Below, piece by piece: positions 52,500-63,446 of a DNA stretch of 64,000 nt (its first letter is position 1; each line of letters opens with the position of its first letter). A program made the translations under genes and the position numbers. The stretch comes from Streptomyces sp. TN58 (GTDB taxonomy: Bacteria > Actinomycetota > Actinomycetes > Streptomycetales > Streptomycetaceae). The notes below the pieces were generated by a model. The model was not told the origin of the DNA, ran no database searches, and saw only the letters and a list, made by a program, of their open reading frames with translations. The stretch is from positions 2,511,001 through 2,575,000 of the forward strand of contig NZ_CP018870.1 of assembly GCF_001941845.1 (NCBI RefSeq), read 5' to 3'.

Positions 52500-52904
52500 G
52501 TGAATGAGATTCCGCGGGGCAGCCTTCAGGAGCAGACCTTCTACGAGCAGGTGGGCGGCGAGGACACCTTCCGCCGCCTCGTGCGGCGCTTCTACCAGGG
52601 CGTCGCGGAGGACCCGCTGCTGCGCCCGATGTACCCGGAGGAGGACCTCGGTCCCGCCGAGGAGCGGTTCGCGCTCTTCCTGATGCAGTACTGGGGCGGT
52701 CCCACCACCTACAGCCAGCACCGCGGCCACCCGCGCCTGCGGATGCGGCACGCGCCGTTCCGGGTGGACTCGGCGGCTCACGACGCCTGGCTGAAGCACA
52801 TGCGGGTGGCGCTGGACGAGCTGGGGCTGGCCCCGGAGCACGAGGCGCAGCTGTGGAAGTACCTGACGTACGCCGCCGCGTCGATGATCAACACGGCGGG
52901 CTGA
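52500..52904 (+). CDS. glbO: Truncated haemoglobin, group II (TrHbO)
   Basis: A 134-residue 2-on-2 globin: FYEQVGGEDTFRRLVRRFYQGVAEDPLLRPMYPEEDLGPAEERFALFLMQYWGGP in outline with the GG motifs, then the proximal His region RHAPFRVD and the WLKHMRVALDEL helix whose Trp (AHDAWLKHM) is the TrpG8 of group II. Binds O2/NO and is thought to function in oxidative or nitrosative stress. GTG 52500 fits the N-terminus; it lacks an evident ribosome-binding site. Confidence 0.93.
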   Translation: MNEIPRGSLQEQTFYEQVGGEDTFRRLVRRFYQGVAEDPLLRPMYPEEDLGPAEERFALFLMQYWGGPTTYSQHRGHPRLRMRHAPFRVDSAAHDAWLKHMRVALDELGLAPEHEAQLWKYLTYAAASMINTAG

Positions 52905-52950
52905 AGTCCGTACGGTCCCCCCGGCCCGCGGGCCGGGGGCACCGTGCCCG

Positions 52951-53667
52951 TCAGACCGGGCTGACCTGGAAGGCGCCGAGGCCGCCGGTGGCGCCGGGGC
53001 GGCGGGTGGCGACGGAGCCGTACGGGGTGCGCAGCCGCAGCCAGCTCCCGGCGGCGAGCAGCGCCACCGGGTCGGGGGCGCTGCCGGGCGCGGGGGCGGG
53101 GGCGGGCACGGCGGCCCGCACCGGCCGCAGGAAGCCCAGCGACTGGGCGGCGTGCGCGGCACGCAGCGGCAGCTCGGTGTCGCCGAGGGTGCGGGACCAG
53201 ATCTCGCGGCCGATGCGGTCGCGCTCGGAGCGGGTCCGGTGCTGTGCGGGCAGCGCCGCGTCCCGTGCCCGGAACTCGGCGACGGCCCCGGCCAGGAGCT
53301 GTGCGATCACCTCGGGGCCGGGCAGCCCGGGCAGTTGCCGCCAGCCGCCGCGGGGCGGGAGTACGCCGGTCCACGGCGGGCCGGTGACCGGCCCGGGCAC
53401 GGTGGCCTCGGCCGAGGCCTCGTCCACGGACTCCAGCAGCTCGCCGGCGGAGACGGTCACGTCCAGCGGCGTCGCCACGGGGACGGCGAGCCGGACGGTG
53501 CGGATGGCGAGCACCTCGAAGGAGGGCGGCCGTCCGAACACGCCGAGCGCGCCGCCGCCCGCCTGGAGGCGGACGGCGGCGGCCCGGTCGTAGTGCACCA
53601 GCCGGCCCAGGAAGGCGGCGAGGTCCGCCGCCTCCCCAGTGTCGGCGAAGCGCAACTGCTCACTCAT
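52951..53667 (-). CDS. Conserved hypothetical protein (actinobacterial)
   Basis: A 238-residue protein without membrane helices or signal, starting MSEQLRFADTGEAADLAAFLGRLVHYDRAAAVRLQAGG. Pattern of alternating helices and strands, no catalytic motif that I recognise; low-complexity APAPAP at ~195-203. It overlaps the thioesterase gene by 4 bp (ATGA), so it is translated with it. Gene order (this gene, thioesterase, ettA) looks conserved in Streptomyces, but I assign no function. Confidence 0.75.
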   Translation of the reverse strand: MSEQLRFADTGEAADLAAFLGRLVHYDRAAAVRLQAGGGALGVFGRPPSFEVLAIRTVRLAVPVATPLDVTVSAGELLESVDEASAEATVPGPVTGPPWTGVLPPRGGWRQLPGLPGPEVIAQLLAGAVAEFRARDAALPAQHRTRSERDRIGREIWSRTLGDTELPLRAAHAAQSLGFLRPVRAAVPAPAPAPGSAPDPVALLAAGSWLRLRTPYGSVATRRPGATGGLGAFQVSPV

Positions 53668-54113
53668 GCGGCGATGGCCTCGGAGCGCGGCTCGTCGAGG
53701 TACTCCTCCAGGAAGTGCCTCTCCTCGGCCGTGATACGGCGCGGCCGGCCCGCGGCGAGGTTGTAGGGCACGACCACGGTCTCCGCGCGCACGTAGACCG
53801 TCTCCGGCCTGTCCTCGGTGGCCTCGTCCTTGACCTCGTAGCGGATGGTCAGGGAAGCGGCGCCTATCCGGGTCACCCAGGACTCGATCAGGACGGGCTC
53901 GTGACGGTGCACGAGGGGCAGCTTGTAGTCGATCTCGTGGCGGGCCACGACGGATCCGCCCGTGAAGGACTCGCTGCCCTCGCCCGGCGCGAGGCGGAAC
54001 ATGAAGTCGATCCGCGCCTCCTCCAGGTAGCGGAGGAAGACGACGTTGTTGACGTGCCCGAAGGCGTCCATGTCCGCCCAGCGCAGCGGGCAGCGGTATT
54101 GGTGTCTGGCCAT
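53664..54113 (-). CDS. Acyl-CoA thioesterase, 4HBT hotdog family
   Basis: A 149-residue hotdog-fold enzyme. PLRWADMDAFGHVNNVVFLRYLEEARIDFM (outline) contains the 4HBT signature Asp and HVNN, followed by VVARHEIDYKLPLVHRHEPV and a second beta half. It hydrolyses an acyl-CoA thioester. ATG 54113 with GAGGT upstream is used; the frame is open back to 54251 without homology. 23 bp downstream of ettA, and overlaps the following hypothetical. Confidence 0.88.
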   Translation of the reverse strand: MARHQYRCPLRWADMDAFGHVNNVVFLRYLEEARIDFMFRLAPGEGSESFTGGSVVARHEIDYKLPLVHRHEPVLIESWVTRIGAASLTIRYEVKDEATEDRPETVYVRAETVVVPYNLAAGRPRRITAEERHFLEEYLDEPRSEAIAA

Positions 54114-54136
54114 GGCCGTGACCTCAGCCCTCCCCC

Positions 54137-55801
<1,665 letters not shown>

Positions 55802-56002
55802 GAGAAACCGTCCGGCAGATCGATGGTGGGCAGATACACCCCATCTTGCCAGGCGTCCATACCCCGGGGGAAACGCGTATGGCCCGGACCCCTGATCCGG
55901 CGGGGGCCCCGTGCGTGCCTTTCGGCGGCGCCGCCGCCCGCGAGCGGGCGCTCGGGGCGGCGACGGGCGGTTCGTGGGGGCGGCCGGCGGGGCCGGGGGC
56001 GG

Positions 56003-57475
56003 TCAGAGGGGGCGGTAGACCGTGAGGCCGTCCGGGAGGGCGTCGAGGACGAGGTCGCGGGGGGCCTTGGCGTACTCGCCGTCGTACGCGAGGGGGGTGC
56101 CCGGCGGGACGGAGCCGATGCGCAGGCTGCGCAGGCGGGTGGCCGCGTGGACCGGGGAGCGGCTGAGCGGGCCGGCGAGGGCGGCGGCCAGCAGTCGGGG
56201 GCCGGGCCGGCCGCCGCCGTGGACGAGGCGGAGGTCGAGCAGGCCCTCGCCGAGGCCGTCGCGGCGGCCGGGGGCGGGGCCGGTGCCGTGGTAGGTGCCG
56301 TTCCCGGCGAAGAGGAGCCACACGCTCCGGCTCCGTCCGGCCAGGCTCAGCCGTACGGGCCGCTCGGCGCGCAGGACCTTCCAGGCCGCCAGCAGCGCCG
56401 CCGGGCCGCCGCCGATGCGCGGGCCCCAGCGCAGCCGGTGGCGCAGCAGCTCGGGGTAGGCGCCGATGCTGAAGTTGTTCAGGAAGTAGCCGGGCTCTCC
56501 GTCGGGTCCCGGGGAGAAGCGGCCCACGCCGATCCGGACGGCCTCCCCGTGCTCCAGGGCCTCGCAGGTGCCCTCGGGGCCGATGAGTCCGAGGTCGAGC
56601 GCGAAGTGGTTGAGGGTGCCGCCGGGGAACACGGCCAGGGGTACGTCGGCCCGCAGCGCGGCGGTGGCGGCCGCGTTGATGGTGCCGTCGCCGCCGCACA
56701 CCCCGAGGACGGTGGCGCGCGAGGCGGCCTCCGCCAGGGCGGGCAGCAGCTCCGGGCCCTGGCACTCGATCACCTCGGCCTTGGGGAGCCGGGCGCGCAC
56801 CACACCGGGCACGGCCGAGGCCGTGCCCGACCCGGTGTTGACCACCACCGTCAGCCCGGCCCCGTCGGGCAGGGCGGGCACCCCGACGGCTCTGCGCTCG
56901 TCACCCGGCACGGCCCGGGCCTCCCGGACGTCGCGCGCGAGGCGGCGTACGACGAAGGCGGCGCCCACGCCCAGCGCGGCGCCCGCCGCCACATCGGAGG
57001 GGTAGTGCACGCCGGTGTAGACGCGCGAGAAGGCCACGGACGCGGCAACGGGGGCCAGGACGGCGCCCCAGCCCGGGGAGGTCAGTGCCACCCCGGCGGC
57101 GAAGGCGAAGGCGGACGCCGAATGCCCGGACGGGAAGGAGGTGGTCTGCGGCTGCACGGCCAGCTGCCGCACCGCCGGCACACCCTCCAGCAACGGCCGG
57201 GGACGGCGTACGGACCACTTGCCGACCGTGTTGATGGTCGAGGAGGCCAGCGCCAATGAGGCCACCCCGCGCAGGGCCGCCTTGCGGGTCCCGGCGGATC
57301 CGAAGACGGCGAGGGCCGCTGCGGCCCCGCCCCACAGCACCCCGTGGTTCGCGGCCCGCCCAAGGCGCGGCAGCACGCGGTCGGCGCCGGGCCAGTGCCT
57401 GCGGGCCACAGCGTCGAACAGCCGGCGGTCCCACCGTGCGAAGGCGCCGGTCCAGGTCAGTTCCTGATCAACCAT
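56003..57475 (-). CDS. Bifunctional PAP2 phosphatase / diacylglycerol kinase fusion
   Basis: A 490-residue fusion. The N-terminal PAP2 acid-phosphatase domain (~30-180) has membrane helices and the motifs KWSVRRPRP (86-94), SFPSGHS (113-119) and SRVYTGVHYPSD (150-161), all three complete. The C-terminal DAGK_cat domain (208-490) has LTVVVNTGSG, GGDGT (261-265) and VFPGGTLNHFA. The pair could first phosphorylate and later dephosphorylate a lipid, e.g. diacylglycerol/phosphatidate or a polyprenyl phosphate. It lies between ettA and the thioester protein on the same strand, with gaps of ~200 and 166 bp, so it may have its own promoter. Confidence 0.88.
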   Translation of the reverse strand: MVDQELTWTGAFARWDRRLFDAVARRHWPGADRVLPRLGRAANHGVLWGGAAAALAVFGSAGTRKAALRGVASLALASSTINTVGKWSVRRPRPLLEGVPAVRQLAVQPQTTSFPSGHSASAFAFAAGVALTSPGWGAVLAPVAASVAFSRVYTGVHYPSDVAAGAALGVGAAFVVRRLARDVREARAVPGDERRAVGVPALPDGAGLTVVVNTGSGTASAVPGVVRARLPKAEVIECQGPELLPALAEAASRATVLGVCGGDGTINAAATAALRADVPLAVFPGGTLNHFALDLGLIGPEGTCEALEHGEAVRIGVGRFSPGPDGEPGYFLNNFSIGAYPELLRHRLRWGPRIGGGPAALLAAWKVLRAERPVRLSLAGRSRSVWLLFAGNGTYHGTGPAPGRRDGLGEGLLDLRLVHGGGRPGPRLLAAALAGPLSRSPVHAATRLRSLRIGSVPPGTPLAYDGEYAKAPRDLVLDALPDGLTVYRPL

Positions 57476-57583
57476 TTCCTGCCCTTACCCCGGATCCCGT
57501 ACCGGAACCGGCACGGTGCTCCACCCCGGCAGCCCGTCGCGTGCCGGCCTCGTTCCCTCTGGTGACGGGACAGCTCTCAGGGG

Positions 57584-57638
57584 GTGTCCGGCGCATCAGC
57601 GCCGGGCCCGGGCTGTCCGCCCCTGATCCGCCGGACAC
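57584..57638 (-). terminator. Likely hairpin terminator after thioester-domain gene
   Basis: 8-bp outer stem GTGTCCGG / CCGGACAC (57584-57591 and 57631-57638) enclosing further complementary GC-rich stretches, just downstream of the stop at 57642. Confidence 0.45.
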
Positions 57639-57641
57639 TTC

Positions 57642-58949
57642 CTACTCCTCCTCGTCGAGCGGGCGCTTGCGCAGCAGCAGGACGACCAGGCCGCCCAGGA
57701 CGACCAGGCCCACCGCCAGGGAGGCGATGACGGGCGTGGCGGCCGAGCTGCCGCTGGTGGCGAGCCGCTCCTCGTCCGAGGTGGCTGTCGCGAGGGACGC
57801 GGAGGACGCGGACTGCGCGCCCAGCGCGACCGTCCCCGAACCGGCGCCCGGGTCCGCGGCCTCTGCCGGGGTCGCGCCCGCCTCGGGCGGCGGGGGCGGC
57901 GGCCAGGCCGCCCGCGCCGTGGCGGCGGTCACCGACTCGCTGGAGCCGGCGACGATCTGCGCCTGGGCCGGGACGCCGCTGGTGAAGACCCGCCCGACCG
58001 GCACTCTGGTCGCCCCCTGGACGGTGACGGTGGCCGTGCCGTCGGGGGTGCCCGCCGGGATCTCGAAGTAGAGACGGCTGCCGTTGGCCGCCGTGGCCAG
58101 CGGCCGCCCCTGGGCGTCCACCACCCGCACCCCCATGGCCACGGCCGCCGCGTCCGGTACGACCGACACGCTCCGCGCGCCGGTGCGCACGGTCACGGGG
58201 CCGAGCCGGGTACCCACCGGTCCCGTCACCTCGCCGGGGTCCAGCCCCAGTGAGGCGGGCGGCTCCGGCAGCTGTCCCGCCGCCCGCTGGAGGTAGTCGG
58301 CCAGCTTCTCGGCCGACGGGTCCGCCGCTTCGACGCGCACGCCGTCCGCGAGCCGCCAGATCGCCACCTGCGTCCCGGCCGCCGCGCTCTCGGCGGTGAG
58401 CGCGGCGGCTCCGGCCGCCTTGGCGAGCCCGGCCAGGTCGTTCAGCTGGGGGTAGGAGTGCTCCAGCACCCAGCGGATCCGGCCGGCCTGCCCGTTGCCC
58501 GCCAGCGGGCTGCCGCTCCAGCCGCTCTCGGTGTACCGGGCCTGCGGCTGGGCGTTGCCCGCCACGCCCACCCCGTAGGTCTGGAGCATGCCGCCGCCGT
58601 CGACCCGCATCTCGTAGAGGCCGGCTGGAATCTGCCGCACCGATCCGTCGCCGGCGTGGAGGACCGCCTGCCCGTACGTCTTCAGCCCGTCCAGCACGGC
58701 GCTCGCTCCCTCCGGGGCGCGGGACGCCGCCGGGCCGGAGTCGGCTGCGGCCCGGGCGCCGGGCGCGGCGGCCAGGGCCGCGGCCAGCAGGGCGGCCGCG
58801 AGCGGCCGGCGCGCGGAGCCCCGTACCGCGGCGGCCGGTTCGAGCGGCGCGGGAGCGGGTGCCGGAGCGGGAGCCGGGACAGGAGCTGGAGCAGGGACAG
58901 GAGCGGGAGCAGAAGCAGGAGCGGAGGATGCGGGAACGGCAATCGACAC
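57642..58949 (-). CDS. Thioester-domain (Cys-Gln/TQXA-type) surface protein with missing cysteine
   Basis: A 435-residue cell-surface protein. A Pro/Ala-repeat N-terminus (VPAPAPAPAP, ~11-37) precedes a signal-like helix (RRPLAAALLAAALAAAPGARA, 48-67), then the thioester domain (~85-215: GLYEMRVDGGGMLQTYGVGVAGN, WSGSPLAGNGQAGRIRWVLEHSYPQLNDL in outline, TQVAIWRLADG), a beta domain, a Pro-rich stretch and a C-terminal LATSG-transmembrane-RKRPLDEEE sorting-like end. Thioester proteins form a Cys-Gln bond; here the Cys position is Gly126 (TYGVG for TYC) while Gln194 remains. LATSG differs from the sortase LAxTG motif. GTG 58949 with AAGGGGAAG upstream. Possible binding protein without chemical anchoring. 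Confidence 0.82.
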   Translation of the reverse strand: MSIAVPASSAPASAPAPVPAPAPVPAPAPAPAPAPLEPAAAVRGSARRPLAAALLAAALAAAPGARAAADSGPAASRAPEGASAVLDGLKTYGQAVLHAGDGSVRQIPAGLYEMRVDGGGMLQTYGVGVAGNAQPQARYTESGWSGSPLAGNGQAGRIRWVLEHSYPQLNDLAGLAKAAGAAALTAESAAAGTQVAIWRLADGVRVEAADPSAEKLADYLQRAAGQLPEPPASLGLDPGEVTGPVGTRLGPVTVRTGARSVSVVPDAAAVAMGVRVVDAQGRPLATAANGSRLYFEIPAGTPDGTATVTVQGATRVPVGRVFTSGVPAQAQIVAGSSESVTAATARAAWPPPPPPEAGATPAEAADPGAGSGTVALGAQSASSASLATATSDEERLATSGSSAATPVIASLAVGLVVLGGLVVLLLRKRPLDEEE

Positions 58950-59017
58950 AGTCTTCCCCTTCGGGCCAAAGACCCAGGTGCCCGTGAGTACCGGGGAATC
59001 CTAACCGCCTCGAACAC

Positions 59018-59425
59018 TCAGACCACCGCCGCCTTCTGAGTGTCCATCAGCGGATGATCGGTTCTCACCACCCGCCGGAAGGCCGCCGTGCCGCGGTTCA
59101 GGTCGTGCCCGATGGCGGCCGCGTCGATCTCCGCGCCGAACCGCCGGTTGCCGTCCCCGTCGGGCGGGTCCTCCCGCACGCGCAGCCGCCCGTGCACCAC
59201 CAGCGGCTCGCCGACCGATACGGAACCGGCGAGGTTCACCGCGAGCGTGCGCCGCGCCCACACCGTGTAGAAGCTCGTGGGCCCGTCCGTCCAGGCCTCC
59301 TTGCGCCGGTCGTAGTACCGGGGCGTCACCGCGAACCGGAACCGCGCCGACGGCCCGTTGACCGTGTCCTTGTAGTCGACCTGCGTCGCCACGTACCCCA
59401 CCAGCGTCACCTGGGTGTCGTACAT
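59018..59425 (-). CDS. ssbB: Single-stranded DNA-binding protein (SsbB-like)
   Basis: A 135-residue OB-fold SSB: MYDTQVTLVGYVATQVDYKDTVNGPSARFRFAVTPRYYDRRKEAWTDGPTSFYTVWARR in outline, then SVGEPLVVHGRLRVRE. The acidic glycine-rich C-terminal tail of replicative SSB is absent. This matches SsbB of Streptomyces, reported to be needed for normal chromosome segregation during sporulation. It sits 99 bp downstream of dynB on the same strand, in keeping with that role. Confidence 0.87.
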   Translation of the reverse strand: MYDTQVTLVGYVATQVDYKDTVNGPSARFRFAVTPRYYDRRKEAWTDGPTSFYTVWARRTLAVNLAGSVSVGEPLVVHGRLRVREDPPDGDGNRRFGAEIDAAAIGHDLNRGTAAFRRVVRTDHPLMDTQKAAVV

Positions 59426-59524
59426 CCCGGCCGCCCTCCCCCGTCGTCCCGCCCCGCACGGACCATCCGTACGGGCTACGAGCCATGCTCCGCCCGGCGG
59501 CCCGTTCCCGCTCCGGCCTGTGGA

Positions 59525-61369
59525 TTACTGGCGGGTTGTGGACAACCGGCTCCCCCCTGCGGCGACGGCGGCGTACTGCTCCCGCACCTCCCGGTAGCGC
59601 AGCAGCTCCGCCGCCACCGGTTCCAGCACCCGGGCTCGCCCGCACCCGGCTGCCGCCTGCCGCAGCTTGCGCTCCGCGTCCTGCCCGTACCGGCGCGCCG
59701 GGCCCCGGGCCGCGATCGAGCAGGCCCATTCCACGAGCGGCCCGCCGATGATGCCCGCCACCATCAGCAGGACCGGCGGCATCAGCTCCGGCTCCAGGAC
59801 CCCGACGATCTGCCCGACGAGCCACAGTCCACCGAAGATCTGGAGCAGCGTCATGGCCGCCTGGCCCAGCACCGCCGCAGGCCACCACGCGGGCCGCGGC
59901 GGCTTGGCGCTCGGCACCGAGACCGCCGCACCGAGGGTGACCGCGATCTCGTCCAGGGCCTCGGGAAGCCCGTCGGCGCCGCGCACCGCCGCCTCGCGGA
60001 CGGCCTGCGCCCACGGCTCGGGCAGGCCGGCGACCGCCTCGTCGGCGACGACGCGTACGGCCTGCTCCACCCGCTGGCGTGCGGTCACCTCCTCCTCGAC
60101 GGGCGCCTGCGCGACCGGCTGGCCGCGGCCGCCGATCGCGGCCAGTGCCGCCAGCCCCGCCAGGGTGCGCGGCGCGCGCCGGTTCTCGTACCAGCGCCAC
60201 AGCCGCAGCCACGGGGTGCCGCAGGCCTTGCCCGCGTTGCGCCGCCAGGCCCGTTCGGCGGCGAGCCCGGCCGCGCCGGCTCCGACCGCCTCGGCGAGCC
60301 GGTCCTCGAACTCGGCGCGCGCGGTCTCCCCGATCTCGGGTCCGGCGTGCCCGTCGGCGACGTAGAGCGGCCGCAGCCGGACGGCGGCGCGGTCCACGTC
60401 CGCCGAGATCCTGCGGGTCGCGGCGCCCTTCTCCTGTGTGAACTGTCCGAGGAGTTCGCGTAGTTCCCCGACGCCGTCGCCGGTCAGGGCGGACAGCCCG
60501 AGGACGGTGGCGCCGGGCTCGCCGTGTTCGCCGAGCGCGATGCCGTCCTCGTCGAGGAGCCGCCTCAGGTCGTCCAGTACGAGGTCGGCGGCCTCGCCGG
60601 ACAGCCGGTCCACCTGGTTGAGCACGACGAAGGTGACCTCGGCGTGCCCGGCGAGCGGCCGCAGGTACCGCTCGTGCAGGACCGCGTCGGCGTACTTCTC
60701 CGGGTCCACGACCCAGACCACGGCGTCGACGAGCGCCAGTACGCGGTCCACGTGGTCGCGGTGCGCGCCGACCGCGGAGTCGAGGTCCGGCAGGTCGACG
60801 AGGACCGTTCCGCGCAGCATCTCGGCCTCGGACGTCTCGCGGGGCCGGCGCCGCAGCCGCCCCGGGATCTCCAGCCGGTCCAGGAGCCCGGCGGCCCCGT
60901 CCGACCAGCTGCACGCGATGGGCGCGGCGGTGGTCGGGCGGCGCAGCCCGGTCTCGGAGATCTGCACCCCGGCGAGTGAATTGAAGAGCGTGGACTTGCC
61001 GCTTCCGGTGGCTCCGGCGATGGCGACGACCGTGTGCTGGGGCGAGAGCCCGCGGCGTGCGGCGGCCTCGTCCAGTACCCGTCCGGCCTCGGCGAGGGTC
61101 TTGCCGTCGAGCCGGGTCCGGGACAGCCCGACCAGCTGGCGCAGCGCGTCGAGGCGCTGACGCAGGGCCTGCGCCTCGGGGCTGAGCGGGGGCGCGGAGG
61201 ACTTGCCGCCGTCACTGCCGGCGCCGGAGACGGCCCGTACGAGCGCCTCGTCGCCCTCGTCGCCCGCCTCCGCGGCGTCCTCCTCGCCCGCTTCGGCGGG
61301 GCGGGGGCGGGAGCGCGCGATGAGCCCGTCGTCCCATCGGTCGTCGGTGCGGTCGGTCAGGGCGGTCAC
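59525..61369 (-). CDS. dynB: Dynamin-like GTPase DynB (membrane-bound)
   Basis: A 614-residue GTPase: P-loop GATGSGKST (119-127), switch RRPTTAAP, G3 DLPDLDS and G4 NQVD, then a long helical region and two neighbouring transmembrane helices (~485-545: LGQAAMTLLQIFGGLWLVGQIVG and LMPPVLLMVAGIIGGPLVEWA). This layout matches Streptomyces DynB, which with DynA stabilises FtsZ rings in sporulation septa. GTG 61369 follows the dynA stop by 4 bp with GGAGAGG as ribosome-binding site. Symbol assigned from domain build and gene order. Confidence 0.87.
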   Translation of the reverse strand: MTALTDRTDDRWDDGLIARSRPRPAEAGEEDAAEAGDEGDEALVRAVSGAGSDGGKSSAPPLSPEAQALRQRLDALRQLVGLSRTRLDGKTLAEAGRVLDEAAARRGLSPQHTVVAIAGATGSGKSTLFNSLAGVQISETGLRRPTTAAPIACSWSDGAAGLLDRLEIPGRLRRRPRETSEAEMLRGTVLVDLPDLDSAVGAHRDHVDRVLALVDAVVWVVDPEKYADAVLHERYLRPLAGHAEVTFVVLNQVDRLSGEAADLVLDDLRRLLDEDGIALGEHGEPGATVLGLSALTGDGVGELRELLGQFTQEKGAATRRISADVDRAAVRLRPLYVADGHAGPEIGETARAEFEDRLAEAVGAGAAGLAAERAWRRNAGKACGTPWLRLWRWYENRRAPRTLAGLAALAAIGGRGQPVAQAPVEEEVTARQRVEQAVRVVADEAVAGLPEPWAQAVREAAVRGADGLPEALDEIAVTLGAAVSVPSAKPPRPAWWPAAVLGQAAMTLLQIFGGLWLVGQIVGVLEPELMPPVLLMVAGIIGGPLVEWACSIAARGPARRYGQDAERKLRQAAAGCGRARVLEPVAAELLRYREVREQYAAVAAGGSRLSTTRQ

Positions 61370-61373
61370 GGCG

Positions 61374-63008
61374 TCACCTCTCCTTCTGCAGTACGGACAG
61401 CGCGGCGATCAGTTCTGCCTGCGGTTCGGGGGTCACTTCGAGGGCTTCCAACGGGGCGAGGCGGCGGTCGCGTTCGCCGCGCAGCACCTCGTCGAGGTGG
61501 TCGCCGACCAGTTCCCCGCCCTTGTCGCGCAGGCGCAGGGCGGCCTGGGCGCCGATCCGCTCGGCGAGCTTCTCCCCGGCGGTCCGGGCCCGTTTGCCGC
61601 CGAGCAGGGCGGCGACGAGCAGGGCCGCGACGCCGTCGGCGTCGGGGGCGGGCTGCCGGTCGAGCCCGGCGACCTCTTCCTCCGCCAGTTCCTCCAGCAC
61701 GCGGCGCCAGCGGCGTACGGCCATGCCGATACGTTCCGCCGCCTCCTTGTCGGGTGCGGGCACGACCAGGGCGCCGGAGGCCGGTTCGCGCCGCCAGGCC
61801 TCGGCGATGCGCTCGTCGGCGGCGGCGACCGCGCACTGGAGCAGCGCGGCGAGGGATTCGGCGAGGGAGTCCAGCAGTTCTTCGGCGCTGGTGTCGAGGG
61901 GGTACCCGCGCCAGCGGGTCAGGGCGTCGCCGGCCAGGACGGCGCCGTGGTCGAGGCGGCTGCGGACCCTCTTGCCCTCGCGCCGGTACGCGTCCTCTAC
62001 GGCGGAGGTCAGCCGTACGGCGGCGGCGTGCTGGGCGGCGACGGCGGAGGCGAGTTCGGGCATCCGGCGGCGCAGGGAGTCCAGGGCGCCGAGGGCCGTG
62101 CGTCCGACGGCGTACTGGCGCGCGGCGGGGTCCTGCGCGTGGTGGGCCAGCCAGGCGAACAGCGGGGCGACGGCGGTGGCCGGGAGCAGTCCGCCGCCGC
62201 CGGCCGACTCGGGGAGTTCGGGGACGGTGAAGCGCGGTACGTCGCCCAGCCCGGCCTTGGTGAGGAGGGCGCCGTACTGGCGGGAGACCTCGGCGAGCAC
62301 CTGGTGCGGCACCCGGTCCAGGACGGTGACGAGGGTGGCCTTGTACTCCTTGGCGGTGCGCAGCAGGTGCCAGGGGACGGCGTCCGCGTAGCGCGAGGCG
62401 GTGGTGACCATCACCCAGACGTCGGCGGCGCAGATGAGTTCGGCGGCGAGTGTCCGGTTCTCGACCACGAGGGAGTCGATGTCGGGGGCGTCGAGGATGG
62501 CGAGGCCGCGCGGCAGGGTGGTGGCGGTCTCGATCCGCATCTCGCGGGTCTCGCGGCCTCCGTGGGAGCGGGTGTGGCCGCGTCCGCGGCCCCGGGTGGC
62601 GGACGCGGGGGGCCTGTCGTCGTCCTCGTGCGGCACCCAGACCCGCATCAGGTCGGGCAGTACGCGCATTCCGGCGAACCAGTGGTGGTCGTCGGGGTGG
62701 CAGACGAGCACGGGTGTGCGGGTGGTCGGGCGCAGCACGCCGGCTTCGCTGACCTGCCGTCCGACGAGGGAGTTGACGAGGGTGGACTTACCGGCCCCGG
62801 TGGACCCGCCGACCACGGCGAGCAGGGGCGCCTCGGGCGCCTTCAGGCGCGGTACGAGGTAGTCGTCGAGCTGCGCGAGCAGCTCGGCTCTGGTCTGGCG
62901 GGCCCGTGGGGTGCCGGGCAGGGGCAACGGCAGACGTACGGACGCGACCCGGTCGCGCAGGGCGGACAGGGCATCGAGCAGCTGAGGCCGAACATCCAAG
63001 GTCACCAC
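61374..63008 (-). CDS. dynA: Dynamin-like GTPase DynA (cytosolic)
   Basis: A 544-residue GTPase without membrane helices: P-loop GSTGAGKST (68-76), LRPTTRTP, G3 DAPDIDS, and a degenerate G4 (TVLDRVP). The C-terminal half is helical. With dynB it corresponds to the dynA-dynB pair at the head of the Streptomyces dyn operon. Start GTG 63008 (or 63005) has no good ribosome-binding site. Probably the first gene of dynA-dynB-ssbB, possibly extending to the thioester and PAP2-DAGK genes. Confidence 0.86.
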   Translation of the reverse strand: MVTLDVRPQLLDALSALRDRVASVRLPLPLPGTPRARQTRAELLAQLDDYLVPRLKAPEAPLLAVVGGSTGAGKSTLVNSLVGRQVSEAGVLRPTTRTPVLVCHPDDHHWFAGMRVLPDLMRVWVPHEDDDRPPASATRGRGRGHTRSHGGRETREMRIETATTLPRGLAILDAPDIDSLVVENRTLAAELICAADVWVMVTTASRYADAVPWHLLRTAKEYKATLVTVLDRVPHQVLAEVSRQYGALLTKAGLGDVPRFTVPELPESAGGGGLLPATAVAPLFAWLAHHAQDPAARQYAVGRTALGALDSLRRRMPELASAVAAQHAAAVRLTSAVEDAYRREGKRVRSRLDHGAVLAGDALTRWRGYPLDTSAEELLDSLAESLAALLQCAVAAADERIAEAWRREPASGALVVPAPDKEAAERIGMAVRRWRRVLEELAEEEVAGLDRQPAPDADGVAALLVAALLGGKRARTAGEKLAERIGAQAALRLRDKGGELVGDHLDEVLRGERDRRLAPLEALEVTPEPQAELIAALSVLQKER

Positions 63009-63331
63009 ATGCGAAGAATGCCCAATTTAGGACCATTTTTGAAGCTTATACGCCCCCTGCGCGCCGAGCGCGACTCCAGTGGGACATTCCGGGCATGACG
63101 GACGAGTGGGGCGCAGGCATAACGAGTGCACAACACCCAGGGCGCCGCGGCGCAAAAGCGATGCGAGAATCGCACCTGCCTGCGATTATCGGGACCGCTT
63201 CACCGAACCTCCACATCGTGGCCCGCGAGTGAAGCAACCGGGACAAGGCGGCCGGAGCCCTATCCTTGACCCGGTACGGACCGAAGTCCCACCCCCACCA
63301 GGGGTTCCAGGCCCACCGCGGCCACCTTCCG
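63009..63331. other. Intergenic region between dynA and tRNA-Arg
   Basis: 323 bases without a convincing gene. The dynA-proximal part (63009-63050) is AT-rich (CAATTTAGGACCATTTTTGAAGCTTATACG), suggesting a promoter reading leftwards into dynA. Closer to the tRNA, TATCCT at 63261-63266 and TTGACC at 63266-63271 are possible promoter hexamers. I see no clear known sporulation-regulator site. Confidence 0.5.
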
Positions 63332-63404
63332 GCCCCCGTAGCTCAGTGGATAGAGCAGGTGCCTTCTAAGCACTTGGCCGCAGGTTCGAGTCCTGCCGGG
63401 GGCA
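63332..63404 (+). tRNA. tRNA-Arg (anticodon TCT)
   Basis: 73-nt cloverleaf. The acceptor stem GCCCCCG (63332-63338) pairs with CGGGGGC (63397-63403), discriminator A63404; D arm GCTC...GAGC; anticodon stem GGTGC/GCACT with loop CTTCTAA and anticodon TCT at 63365-63367; T arm with GGTTCGAGTCC. CCA is not encoded. Reads AGA and AGG arginine codons, which are rare in this GC-rich genome. Confidence 0.95.
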
Positions 63405-63420
63405 CACATTCTCCACCACC

Positions 63421-63446
63421 GAAGCCCTCCCTCCGCGGAGGGCTTC
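63421..63446 (+). terminator. Hairpin terminator after tRNA-Arg
   Basis: Perfect 10-bp stem GAAGCCCTCC / GGAGGGCTTC (63421-63430, 63437-63446), loop CTCCGC, 16 bases after the tRNA. Confidence 0.85.
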
